11,718 nucleotides of DNA from Desulfobulbaceae bacterium UBA2213. Lineage in GTDB: Bacteria; Desulfobacterota; Desulfobulbia; Desulfobulbales; Desulfocapsaceae. The notes beneath the pieces were generated by a model, which worked only from the letters and a program-made list of their open reading frames with translations, ran no database searches and was not told where the DNA came from. Positions 1 to 6,525 of this stretch are shown here, one piece after another. The stretch covers positions 1 through 11,718 of the forward strand of contig DCUN01000059.1 of NCBI GenBank assembly GCA_002327225.1, written 5' to 3'. How positions within the stretch are numbered: the stretch's first letter is position 1; each line of letters begins with the position of its first letter. The position numbers were made by a program, and so were the translations under genes.

Positions 1-202
1 GGGTGCTGGATATGTCATAATAGCATATACTCTGGGGGGGAATGTCAGGCACCTTATGATTATCTAACTTCATCAGGGGCCTGTATTTGTGATCCGGATT
101 TATATCAGGTATGTCGGTAAGGGCCTGAAATCGGCGCCAGATTGATTGGCGGATTAAAAAATAATCTGAACAACTGCAGATAATCACTACAAATAATATT
201 CA
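1..202. other. Non-coding stretch upstream of hypD
   Basis: No ORF of convincing coding character reaches into this stretch, so it is probably the leader or promoter region of hypD, or an intergenic gap inside a longer hyp transcript. It is more AT-rich than the genes that follow, particularly from about 150 to 202. I could not find a -35/-10 pair with good spacing or a clear Shine-Dalgarno sequence in front of the hypD ATG. Whether transcription starts here or further upstream cannot be decided from the window. Confidence 0.4.
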
Positions 203-1297
203 ATGAAATATGTTGATGAATTCAGGGATCCTGAACTGACCGCGCATCTGCTGCACGAGCTGAAAGCTGCAAGCACCAGGCCGTTTCGGGTCATGGAGGT
301 GTGCGGCACCCACACCATGGCCATCTTCCGCAGCGGCCTGCGCGCTCTGCTGCTACCGGAGATTGAACTCATCTCCGGCCCCGGTTGTCCGGTCTGTGTC
401 ACCTCGGCTTCCCATATTGATGCCTTTCTACAGATGGCCGAGCTGCCGGAAACACGACTGGCGATCTTTGGTGATCTGTTCCGGGTTCCAGGCAGTAAGG
501 GTGCGACCCTGGCCCATGCCCACGCACAAGGCGCGAAGATTGATATTGTCTATTCGTCTATGGATGGCCTGGAGCTGGCGAGGCGGAATCCGGCTGAAAT
601 GGTGGTCTTTCCAGGCATAGGATTTGAGACCACCAGCCCGGGCCTGGCTGCCACCATCATGGCCGCAAGGCAACAGAATATCGATAATTTCGCAGTCTTT
701 TCAACCCATAAGACCATGCTCCCTCCACTCATGGCCCTGCTCGGTGATCCGAGATTAAGGATTGACGGCCTGCTCTGTCCCGGACATGTAAGCTCCATTA
801 TCGGAGCGGCAGCATATCAGCCACTGGCGGAACAGAACCACCTTGCCTGTGTGATCGGCGGTTTTGAACCAACCGATATCCTCCAGGCCCTGATCCTCAT
901 GGCCAAGCAGATCAATGAAGGGAGGGCGGAAGTGGAAAACGGTTACACCCGCGCCGTCACCTGGGAAGGCAATGGTCGAGCCAGGGCACTCGTAGCAACG
1001 GTCTTTAAGCCAGTGGACATGGAGTGGCGGGGCCTTGGGATGATTGAAGGCAGTGGCCTTGCCATCAGGGAAGAATATGCCGGGTTTGACGCCCAGTCAC
1101 GACTCTCCATACCCCTACCCGAATCAAAAGAGCCACCAGGCTGCCTCTGCGGACAGATCCTTAAAGGGATCACCGCGCCGCCTGCCTGCCCGCTCTTCGG
1201 CAAAGGCTGTACCCCAGCCACGCCCATTGGCCCTTGCATGGTCTCAAGCGAAGGAACCTGCGCCGCTTATTTTACCTATGGGAATTACTCACGATAA
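203..1297 (+). CDS. hypD: Hydrogenase maturation factor HypD
   Basis: HypD is the iron-sulfur scaffold, working with HypC, on which the Fe(CN)2CO group of [NiFe]-hydrogenases is assembled in the cytoplasm. The 364-residue product has the usual family length and the typical MKYVDEFRDPE opening. Visible motifs are MEVCGTHT (residues 31-38, with Cys34 matching the essential N-terminal Cys), GPGCPVC (59-65, Cys62 and Cys65), GFETTSP (140-146) and LCPGHVS (191-197). A C-terminal cysteine-rich segment has Cys at 314, 316, 329, 336, 345 and 353, four of which should bind the [4Fe-4S] cluster. The N terminus supports the chosen ATG, although no good ribosome binding site precedes it. It heads a co-directional hypD-hypE-protease-hypA-hypB series, with hypE starting 9 bp after its stop. 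Identification is secure. Confidence 0.97.
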   Translation: MKYVDEFRDPELTAHLLHELKAASTRPFRVMEVCGTHTMAIFRSGLRALLLPEIELISGPGCPVCVTSASHIDAFLQMAELPETRLAIFGDLFRVPGSKGATLAHAHAQGAKIDIVYSSMDGLELARRNPAEMVVFPGIGFETTSPGLAATIMAARQQNIDNFAVFSTHKTMLPPLMALLGDPRLRIDGLLCPGHVSSIIGAAAYQPLAEQNHLACVIGGFEPTDILQALILMAKQINEGRAEVENGYTRAVTWEGNGRARALVATVFKPVDMEWRGLGMIEGSGLAIREEYAGFDAQSRLSIPLPESKEPPGCLCGQILKGITAPPACPLFGKGCTPATPIGPCMVSSEGTCAAYFTYGNYSR

Positions 1298-1306
1298 CAT
1301 CCGAAA

Positions 1307-2332
1307 ATGAAGCACACTATGTCACAAAAAACCATCCTCCTGGACCACGGCAGCGGCGGTCTGGCCAGCCAGGAGCTGATCAGCAATCTTTTCCTGAAGC
1401 ATCTGGGCAACAAGATCCTGTCAGCCCTGGAAGACTGCGCCGTCATCGAAAACCAGCCGGGCCGGCTTGCCTTTACCACCGACAGCTATGTGGTCGATCC
1501 CATCTTTTTTCCCGGGGGCGATATCGGTACACTCGCCGTGCATGGCACCATCAACGATCTGGCCATGCGCGGCGCCAGACCGCTTGCCTTGAGCCTCGCA
1601 CTTATCCTCGAAGAGGGGCTGCCGTTGACTGATCTCGAGCGGATCATCATCTCCATCAGGGACGCATCACAAGAGAGTAATGTTGCGATTGTCACCGGTG
1701 ACACCAAGGTAGTGCCCCGCGGCAAGGGTGACAAAATCTTCATCAACACCTCCGGAATCGGCCTGGTGGCAGAGGGGGTGGAGATATCCGCCTCCATGGC
1801 CAGGGCAGGAGATAAGATCATCCTTTCAGGCTCCATGGGTGATCACGGGGTCACCATCATGACCCGCAGGGCAGGAATGACCCTTGCCGGAAATCTGCGC
1901 AGCGACTCGATGGCCCTGCATACCATGGTCCAGAAGCTGCTTGCCGGTCTGCCTCCAGGCAGTCTCCACACCCTGCGCGACCCGACCAGAGGCGGGGTCG
2001 CGACCTCCCTCTGTGAGATTGCGGCCAGCAGCGGCCTGGAACTTGAAATTGACGAAGACCGTATCCCCTTGCGGGCTGAAGTGCGGGCCGCCTGTGAGAT
2101 TTTAGGACTTGACCCGCTTTATCTGGCCAATGAAGGGAAATGCATAGCCATGGTTGCCCCTGAAATCGCTGACCAGGCCTTGGCTCTTCTCCGTGCCGAA
2201 TCAGGGGGAAAAGAGGCCGCCATTATCGGCGCTCTCACCTCCGGTCCTGCTCGGGTCACTCTCAAAACCACCATCGGGGGGACAAGGATCATAACTCCCC
2301 TGCATGGCGCCCCCCTGCCCCGAATATGCTGA
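1307..2332 (+). CDS. hypE: Hydrogenase maturation factor HypE
   Basis: HypE is the PurM/AIR-synthase-fold ATPase that dehydrates the carbamoyl group (delivered by HypF to its C-terminal Cys) to a thiocyanate, the source of the cyanide ligands passed to HypC-HypD. The 341 residues show LLDHGSGG (11-18), TTDSYVV (57-63), HGTINDLAM (79-87), TGDTKVV (130-136), DPTRGG (225-230) and LYLANEGK (271-278). The protein ends in PRIC, the diagnostic C terminus whose last Cys carries the carbamoyl/cyano group, so the protein is complete. A second ATG at 1319 (MSQKTILL) is an equally possible start, and neither has a strong ribosome binding site. The stop codon lies 4 bp before the likely start of the maturation protease, which suggests translational coupling. 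The HypF partner is not in the window. Confidence 0.97.
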   Translation: MKHTMSQKTILLDHGSGGLASQELISNLFLKHLGNKILSALEDCAVIENQPGRLAFTTDSYVVDPIFFPGGDIGTLAVHGTINDLAMRGARPLALSLALILEEGLPLTDLERIIISIRDASQESNVAIVTGDTKVVPRGKGDKIFINTSGIGLVAEGVEISASMARAGDKIILSGSMGDHGVTIMTRRAGMTLAGNLRSDSMALHTMVQKLLAGLPPGSLHTLRDPTRGGVATSLCEIAASSGLELEIDEDRIPLRAEVRAACEILGLDPLYLANEGKCIAMVAPEIADQALALLRAESGGKEAAIIGALTSGPARVTLKTTIGGTRIITPLHGAPLPRIC

Positions 2333-2336
2333 AGAC

Positions 2337-2870
2337 ATGAACGACAATACAAAAACAAAAAAAACAGGCATTCTCGGGATCGGTAATCTGCTGCTCTCCG
2401 ATGAGGGCTTTGGTATCCATACAATCCAGTATCTGGAGGAGAAGTACACCTTTCCAGACACTGTCCGGCTGAACGATGCCGGTACCGCCGGTATCTACAT
2501 GGCCCCTTTTCTCGAAGAGTGTGACCCTGTTCTGGTCATTGATGTGATTGTCATGGATGACGAGCCGGGATCCGTCCACTGCTTCAACAGCAAAGACATT
2601 GCTGCCGGCACAATTCCCAGCAAGATGTCCCCGCACCAGCTCGGTCTGCTGGAGATGCTGGAGATCTGTAAACTGCGTGACTGTAACCCGGAGAACGTCG
2701 AATTTTTCTGTGTCGTTCCCGCCGACCTGCAAACCTCCATGAAGCTCTCTCCCCAGGTGGCCCCGCGGGTCAAAGAGATTGCCGAACGGATCGTGGCCCG
2801 GCTGCGCAAGGATGGTCACATCATCAGTGAAAAGCTTCAGGCAGCAGAGAAGGTCGCGCTCCATGCATGA
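2337..2870 (+). CDS. hybD: [NiFe]-hydrogenase maturation protease, HyaD/HybD family
   Basis: This endopeptidase clips the C-terminal tail of the hydrogenase large subunit after nickel insertion, the last step of active-site maturation. With the ATG at 2337, 4 bp after the hypE stop, the product has 177 residues; an upstream in-frame ATG at 2304 would lie inside hypE and is less likely. The glycine-rich start GILGIGNLLLSDEGFG (11-26) and the segment KMSPHQLGL (97-105) match the HybD family. Glu23, Asp69 and His100 correspond to the nickel-binding Glu16, Asp62 and His93 of E. coli HybD. The resemblance to HybD suggests a substrate of the group 1 membrane-bound uptake type, but that is inference, and the symbol is a family-level assignment. 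The last 8 bp overlap the start of hypA. Confidence 0.93.
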   Translation: MNDNTKTKKTGILGIGNLLLSDEGFGIHTIQYLEEKYTFPDTVRLNDAGTAGIYMAPFLEECDPVLVIDVIVMDDEPGSVHCFNSKDIAAGTIPSKMSPHQLGLLEMLEICKLRDCNPENVEFFCVVPADLQTSMKLSPQVAPRVKEIAERIVARLRKDGHIISEKLQAAEKVALHA

Positions 2871-3207
2871 GATGTCACTGGTTCAGGCCCTGCTCACACA
2901 ACTGACAAGCCTGGCGGCAGAGCATGACAAAAAAAAAGTCATCACCGTCACCCTTACTATCGGCCCGCTCTCCGGGGTGGTAATTGACTCCTTCCAGTTT
3001 GGTTTTGATATTCTCTCGGCGGAAAGCAATCTGACCAAGGGGGCAAGGCTGATCATAACCAGCCCGACGGTCAGCTATCACTGTGTCCGCTGCGGATCCA
3101 TACAAACAGCAGCCATGCGACCGGACCATTGTCCGGAATGCAGCGAGACCCTGCTCATTGCCGAGGGAGGAGACGCTATCATCCTCAATCAGGTGGAAAT
3201 GGAATAG
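2863..3207 (+). CDS. hypA: Hydrogenase nickel incorporation protein HypA
   Basis: HypA is the nickel metallochaperone that, with HypB, delivers Ni to the hydrogenase large subunit. The 114-residue product starts MHEMSLV; the His2 next to the N-terminal Met is the conserved nickel ligand, which fixes the start at 2863 over an in-frame upstream ATG at 2779. The C-terminal zinc ribbon has Cys74, Cys77, Cys90 and Cys93 (two CxxC pairs), at almost the same positions as in H. pylori HypA. The gene overlaps the end of the protease gene by 8 bp in another frame, an arrangement typical of coupled translation. hypB follows after 158 bp. Length and motifs are entirely standard. Confidence 0.97.
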   Translation: MHEMSLVQALLTQLTSLAAEHDKKKVITVTLTIGPLSGVVIDSFQFGFDILSAESNLTKGARLIITSPTVSYHCVRCGSIQTAAMRPDHCPECSETLLIAEGGDAIILNQVEME

Positions 3208-3235
3208 GCAGGGTACAGACGACAGATAAAAACAT

Positions 3236-3310
3236 TTCTCACGCAAAGACGCAGAGACGCTGAGAGAGGAAAAAAGCTTTTCTCTGCGCCTCTGTGTCTC
3301 TGCACGAGAT
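3236..3310. repeat. Large imperfect hairpin, probable dispersed intergenic repeat
   Basis: Two arms of about 30 bases (about 3237-3267 and 3278-3309) are inverted copies matching at roughly 24 of 30 positions. The left arm has the CGCAAAGACGCAGAGACGC pattern and the right arm its complement. The apex contains a short perfect palindrome, AAAAGCTTTT. From general experience, sequences of the 'acgcaaagacgcagagacgc' type recur in intergenic regions of many environmental bacteria. Here the element sits between hypA and hypB within an otherwise tight gene series, so if transcribed it would form a long stem in the hyp mRNA. It lacks a U-tract directly after the stem, so it is not a textbook terminator. 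Confidence 0.75.
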
Positions 3311-3365
3311 CAAGATTTTTCCTTTTTATGGTTTTCCATAATCTCTCTTCAACAAAAGGTGCCCC

Positions 3366-4124
3366 ATGTGTGATTCCTGCGGATGCGATCTTGCCAGTAA
3401 TAACCACAGCCATGATACCGACTCCCGGATCATCGAGGTCCATCAGAGTCTGCTGGCGGCCAATGATGCCATGGCGGCCCGGAACAAGGCCCACTTCGAG
3501 GCCATGGGGGCTGTTGCCATCAACATGATCTCAAGTCCGGGTTCCGGCAAGACCACCCTGCTGGAGAAGACCATTGAACGGCTGAAAAAGAAAATCAGGA
3601 TCGGAGTGATTGAAGGGGATATCGAGACAGATCGGGATGCCCAGCGGATCAGGGCCAAAGGGGTGCCGGTCATCCAATTGACCACCGGCGGTGCCTGCCA
3701 TCTCGATGCGGCGCAGGTCCACAAGGGAATACATCTGCTGGAGAAGGAACCGGGCGGCGCCAGGCTGGATCTGCTCTTCATTGAAAATGTGGGCAATCTC
3801 GTCTGTCCGGCCACCTTCGATCTCGGCGAACATCAACGGGTGGTGCTGGTCTCGGTGCCGGAGGGTCCTGATAAACCGGCCAAATACCCCAAGGCCTTTA
3901 TCAGCTCGCAGATCTTCCTGATCACCAAGACCGACCTGTTGCCCTATTTTGATTTCCCCGTGACCGAGGCCAGGAGAGAGGCCCTGCATCTCAACCCGAG
4001 ACTGCAGGTGATGGCCCTCTCCGCCACCAGCGGCGAGGGATTTGAGGCATGGATCAGCTACCTGGAGGGACTTACCGGCAAGACAAGAAAAGACAACTTT
4101 CCCCCTCTACTTTCTCAGTCCTGA
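3366..4124 (+). CDS. hypB: Hydrogenase nickel incorporation GTPase HypB
   Basis: HypB is the SIMIBI-class GTPase that, with HypA, drives nickel insertion into the hydrogenase precursor. The 252-residue product has the N-terminal high-affinity nickel motif CDSCGC (2-7), a P-loop SPGSGKTT (57-64) and EGDIETDRD (83-91). It also has GACHLD (109-114, with Cys111 and His112 of the G-domain metal site) and NLVCP (144-148, with Cys147). There is only a short, weakly His-containing linker (HSH at 14-16) and no long His-rich stretch, so a nickel-storage role is unlikely. The guanine-specificity position reads TKTD (187-190) instead of the canonical NKxD. An AAGGTG ribosome binding site at 3356-3361 supports the ATG. 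The 3' end overlaps the convergent hemC by 10 bp. Confidence 0.97.
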   Translation: MCDSCGCDLASNNHSHDTDSRIIEVHQSLLAANDAMAARNKAHFEAMGAVAINMISSPGSGKTTLLEKTIERLKKKIRIGVIEGDIETDRDAQRIRAKGVPVIQLTTGGACHLDAAQVHKGIHLLEKEPGGARLDLLFIENVGNLVCPATFDLGEHQRVVLVSVPEGPDKPAKYPKAFISSQIFLITKTDLLPYFDFPVTEARREALHLNPRLQVMALSATSGEGFEAWISYLEGLTGKTRKDNFPPLLSQS

Positions 4125-5047
4125 CAGCGGCGAATCTCCGCCAGCATTTCCCGGCCGCCATTCTCCAGAATATAATTACCCAATCGCGCTCCCAGTTGCT
4201 CCGCCTCCTGACGGGGGGCCTGCTCCGTCTTTCTCAGGATGGTAGTTCCATCGAGGCTGACCAGACCAACAGTCAGAGTCAGGACGTCGTTGTCAAGCAC
4301 GGCCAGACCAAAGGCCGGAATAGAGCAGCCCCCTTCCAGCTTGCGCAGATAGGCCCGTTCCGCAAGAAGACAGGCCTCACTGTCTGAATCATTCAGACAA
4401 TTACGAACCCTTGCCTTCTTCTCGGCAGACAGCTGGTCCGAGGACTCAATAGCGATACAGCCCTGTCCCACCGGCGGCACGAAGTCATCTTCCGGAAAGA
4501 TCTTGACGATCAAGTCCGCATACTCCATGCGCTTGACCCCGGCATAGGCGAGCATGAGGGCATCACAGGCCCCGTCACGCATCTTCTGGATCCTGGTCTG
4601 CAGGTTGCCGCGCATCTCCACCGTCTGTACATGAGGATAATAGTGTTTCAGCAGGGCGATACGCCGCACCGAAGAGGTGCCGATACGAATTTTTGCCCCT
4701 GGATCATCCAGATTCAAGCCCTTATCCAACGCCAGCAGGACGTCATTGACCTTTTCCCTGGCGGTAAAGGCGATCAGGCCAAAACCCGGTGGCAGGATTG
4801 ACTGCATATCCTTGGCGCTATGCACGGCGATATCGGTGGCACCGCTCTGCAGCTGTTCCTCAAGTTCTTCGGTGAAAACCCCCTTACTGCCGATCTTGGC
4901 AATGGAGACATCAAGGATCTTATCTCCCTTGGTCTCCATGGAGCTGATCGTCGTTTCCATCCCCTGTTCATTCAGCATGCGGGCAACGGTCTCTGACTGC
5001 CACATGGCCAACTTGCTCTTCCGTGTTCCGATCTTTATGGTGGTCAT
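4115..5047 (-). CDS. hemC: Hydroxymethylbilane synthase (porphobilinogen deaminase)
   Basis: HemC condenses four porphobilinogen molecules into hydroxymethylbilane, the linear tetrapyrrole precursor of siroheme, heme and cobalamin. The 310 residues match the family length. Motifs are IGTRKSKLAMWQ near the N terminus, AVHSAKD (74-80; Lys79-Asp80 match the catalytic Lys83-Asp84 of E. coli), GTSSVRR (123-129), MRGNLQTR (145-152) and VGQGCIAIE (193-201). GGCSIPAFGL (239-248) carries Cys241, which binds the dipyrromethane cofactor. The cofactor loop reads SIPAFG instead of the common QVPIG, a tolerated variation. A purine-rich GGGAAGGG lies a few bases upstream of the ATG. The gene is single here: no hemA, hemD or hemB neighbour. 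It converges on hypB with a 10-bp overlap, leaving no room for an intergenic terminator. Confidence 0.97.
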   Translation of the reverse strand: MTTIKIGTRKSKLAMWQSETVARMLNEQGMETTISSMETKGDKILDVSIAKIGSKGVFTEELEEQLQSGATDIAVHSAKDMQSILPPGFGLIAFTAREKVNDVLLALDKGLNLDDPGAKIRIGTSSVRRIALLKHYYPHVQTVEMRGNLQTRIQKMRDGACDALMLAYAGVKRMEYADLIVKIFPEDDFVPPVGQGCIAIESSDQLSAEKKARVRNCLNDSDSEACLLAERAYLRKLEGGCSIPAFGLAVLDNDVLTLTVGLVSLDGTTILRKTEQAPRQEAEQLGARLGNYILENGGREMLAEIRRCQD

Positions 5048-5115
5048 GATCCCTTCCCTTTATTTACTTTTTCGTCATGAATTTCTGAATATTGCCATAC
5101 CAGCAAGAAAGCGGT

Positions 5116-5145
5116 ATCATACACCATGCGCTTTCTCCTCTACAA
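5116..5145 (-). promoter_or_regulatory. Candidate sigma70-type promoter for hemC
   Basis: On the - strand, TATGAT (5116-5121, one mismatch to TATAAT) lies 18 bp downstream of TTGTAG (5140-5145, which keeps the TTG of the -35 box). The predicted transcript would begin near 5109 and leave a leader of about 60 nt before the hemC ATG. The -35 falls inside the first codons of the divergent phosphatase-fold gene. This is a motif match only. Confidence 0.35.
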
Positions 5146-5869
5146 TATACGCTACGCTACCGGCCACGGCGTGAGCTATCATCTGCCGCTGCCTTTTTCC
5201 GGTTTTTTCAGACAGACGACCCGGAAACTGAACCAGATCGTCGAGTTCATCGAATCTGTCAAGCCGGACATTATTGCCTTAATCGAGGTAGACTCAGGCT
5301 CCTATCGTTCTCAACGATGTTGCCAGGCCGACATTATCGCCAGGAAGCTACAACAATTTCATATCGTTAAAACGAAATACGGCAATAATTCCCTGACCAG
5401 AAGGGTGCCGATACTCAACAAACAATCCAACGCCCTGCTCACCAGCGAGGCAATTACCACCCATCAGTTTCATTACTTTGATGAAGGGGTTAAACGGCTG
5501 GTCATCGAGGTGGAGCTGGCCGATCTTGTCGTCTTCATCGTCCACCTGTCCCTGAAATACCGGCACCGTCAACAGCAGCTTGAACACCTGCACCGCCTGC
5601 TTAAAAAAAGTGACAAACCAGTGATCCTGGCCGGAGACTTCAACACCTTTCGCGGCAGCAGAGAACTGGAACTTTTCAAGGCAGCCACGGGTCTGCACGA
5701 TGCAAACCCCATGCGCCACCCCTCACACCCCAGTCATGCACCCCATCGTCAACTCGATTTTATCCTGCACAGCCCGGAACTTGAAGCGGTGGATTTCCAT
5801 ATCCCTGACATCAGACTCTCCGATCACGCCCCGCTGATCTGCGATTTCATTCTCCGGAATATTCATTGA
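5126..5869 (+). CDS. Endonuclease/exonuclease/phosphatase-fold protein
   Basis: The 247-residue product belongs to the EEP (DNase I-like) superfamily of Mg-dependent phosphodiesterases and phosphatases. The superfamily motifs appear in order: LLYNIRY with Asn7, LIEVD with Glu54 (metal ligand), VHLS with His140, GDFN (170-173), QLDFIL with Asp211, and SDHAPL (232-237) with the terminal catalytic Asp-His pair. No signal peptide or membrane segment is visible, so it is probably cytoplasmic. The substrate cannot be told from sequence: superfamily members act on DNA, phospholipids, inositol phosphates or other phosphoesters. The gene stands alone on the + strand, divergent from hemC (78 bp between the starts), with no clear ribosome binding site. 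Its 3' end overlaps the convergent downstream ORF by 23 bp. Confidence 0.88.
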   Translation: MRFLLYNIRYATGHGVSYHLPLPFSGFFRQTTRKLNQIVEFIESVKPDIIALIEVDSGSYRSQRCCQADIIARKLQQFHIVKTKYGNNSLTRRVPILNKQSNALLTSEAITTHQFHYFDEGVKRLVIEVELADLVVFIVHLSLKYRHRQQQLEHLHRLLKKSDKPVILAGDFNTFRGSRELELFKAATGLHDANPMRHPSHPSHAPHRQLDFILHSPELEAVDFHIPDIRLSDHAPLICDFILRNIH

Positions 5870-6371
5870 TAAAGCGGAGATACTCGTCACTCCCTTTCGT
5901 CCTCCGCTGGAGGGCGCTATAGATAGAAGACATGACCCGGACAAGATCCGACTTCGGGATATCTGACAGGTCTTCCTCAATCACCTCGCACAGAAGCGTA
6001 TAGCTCTTTCCCTGCGTACGATCCCCAAGTTCCTTTTCCGTATCATTGAAATGATATTGATCAAAGAAGAGTTCCAGAAGTCTGGCTGCATCCTGATCCA
6101 TGAAGTGATCGTCCTGCCCTGAGAATCCAAGTCGACATAAAGTGGACTCAATGGTGCTGGCAATAAATTCCAGCTCCGGCGACCTGGACAGGGTCTGAGT
6201 TTCATAACGGGGAACGTTCCGATAGTTTCTCACAGGGGTCCTGCTGTTGTCACAGGGGGTACTCTTTTCCATGATAGTATCTGATAAAGAAAATTGATGG
6301 TTGACGATATTTTCCTTGTTATCAACTGCCGACCTTGACAGTTCTCTTACCGTATTTATCCTTCTCTGCAT
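5847..6371 (-). CDS. Hypothetical protein of unknown function
   Basis: I do not recognise this 174-codon ORF. The product is hydrophilic, with no signal peptide, membrane segment or Cys-rich metal site (three scattered Cys). The first 60 residues are polar and probably disordered. The remainder (about 65-174) alternates acidic and hydrophobic residues in a way that suggests an alpha-helical domain, for example ARLLELFFDQYHF and DLVRVMSSIYSALQRR. Neither possible start has a good ribosome binding site: the ATG at 6371 gives 174 aa and the ATG at 6272 (MEKSTPCD) gives 140 aa. A TTGAAA hexamer just upstream of 6371 could be part of a promoter serving the shorter form. The ORF lies 154 bp downstream of the ABC-F gene on the same strand and overlaps the convergent EEP gene by 23 bp. 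Its length, lack of a competing frame and protein-like composition make it probably real. Confidence 0.6.
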   Translation of the reverse strand: MQRRINTVRELSRSAVDNKENIVNHQFSLSDTIMEKSTPCDNSRTPVRNYRNVPRYETQTLSRSPELEFIASTIESTLCRLGFSGQDDHFMDQDAARLLELFFDQYHFNDTEKELGDRTQGKSYTLLCEVIEEDLSDIPKSDLVRVMSSIYSALQRRTKGSDEYLRFINEYSGE

Positions 6372-6430
6372 ATTTTTTCAACCAATAAGCATCAAGGGGT
6401 CCCGAGCACTCTCTCCTCTGCACTCATCTC

Positions 6431-6507
6431 AGTGCCTTACAGATTGTTTTCTCGGAGTCTGCGCTTACCTGTTTTTCTTTTTCAAGAAAATAATCTGCGA
6501 AAGGCAC
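6431..6507. repeat. Long inverted repeat (stem-loop) downstream of the ABC-F gene
   Basis: Arms at 6431-6455 and 6482-6507 are inverted copies. AGTGCCTT pairs with AAGGCACT, CAGATT with AATCTG, and TTTTCT with AGAAAA, giving about 20 base pairs interrupted by a 2-nt bulge and one mismatch, around a loop of about 26 nt. It starts 19 bp beyond the stop of the ABC-F gene (on the - strand). It could act as an mRNA 3' end or stability structure, but no U-tract follows the distal arm, so it is not a canonical intrinsic terminator. Confidence 0.65.
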
Positions 6508-6525
6508 TTATCCCGTTTATTGGAG

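Noticed and set aside
36..62. Possible sigma54-like promoter (GGCAC followed by a GAT) upstream of hypD
   Set aside because: Only the -24 half resembles the consensus; the -12 GC dinucleotide is absent.
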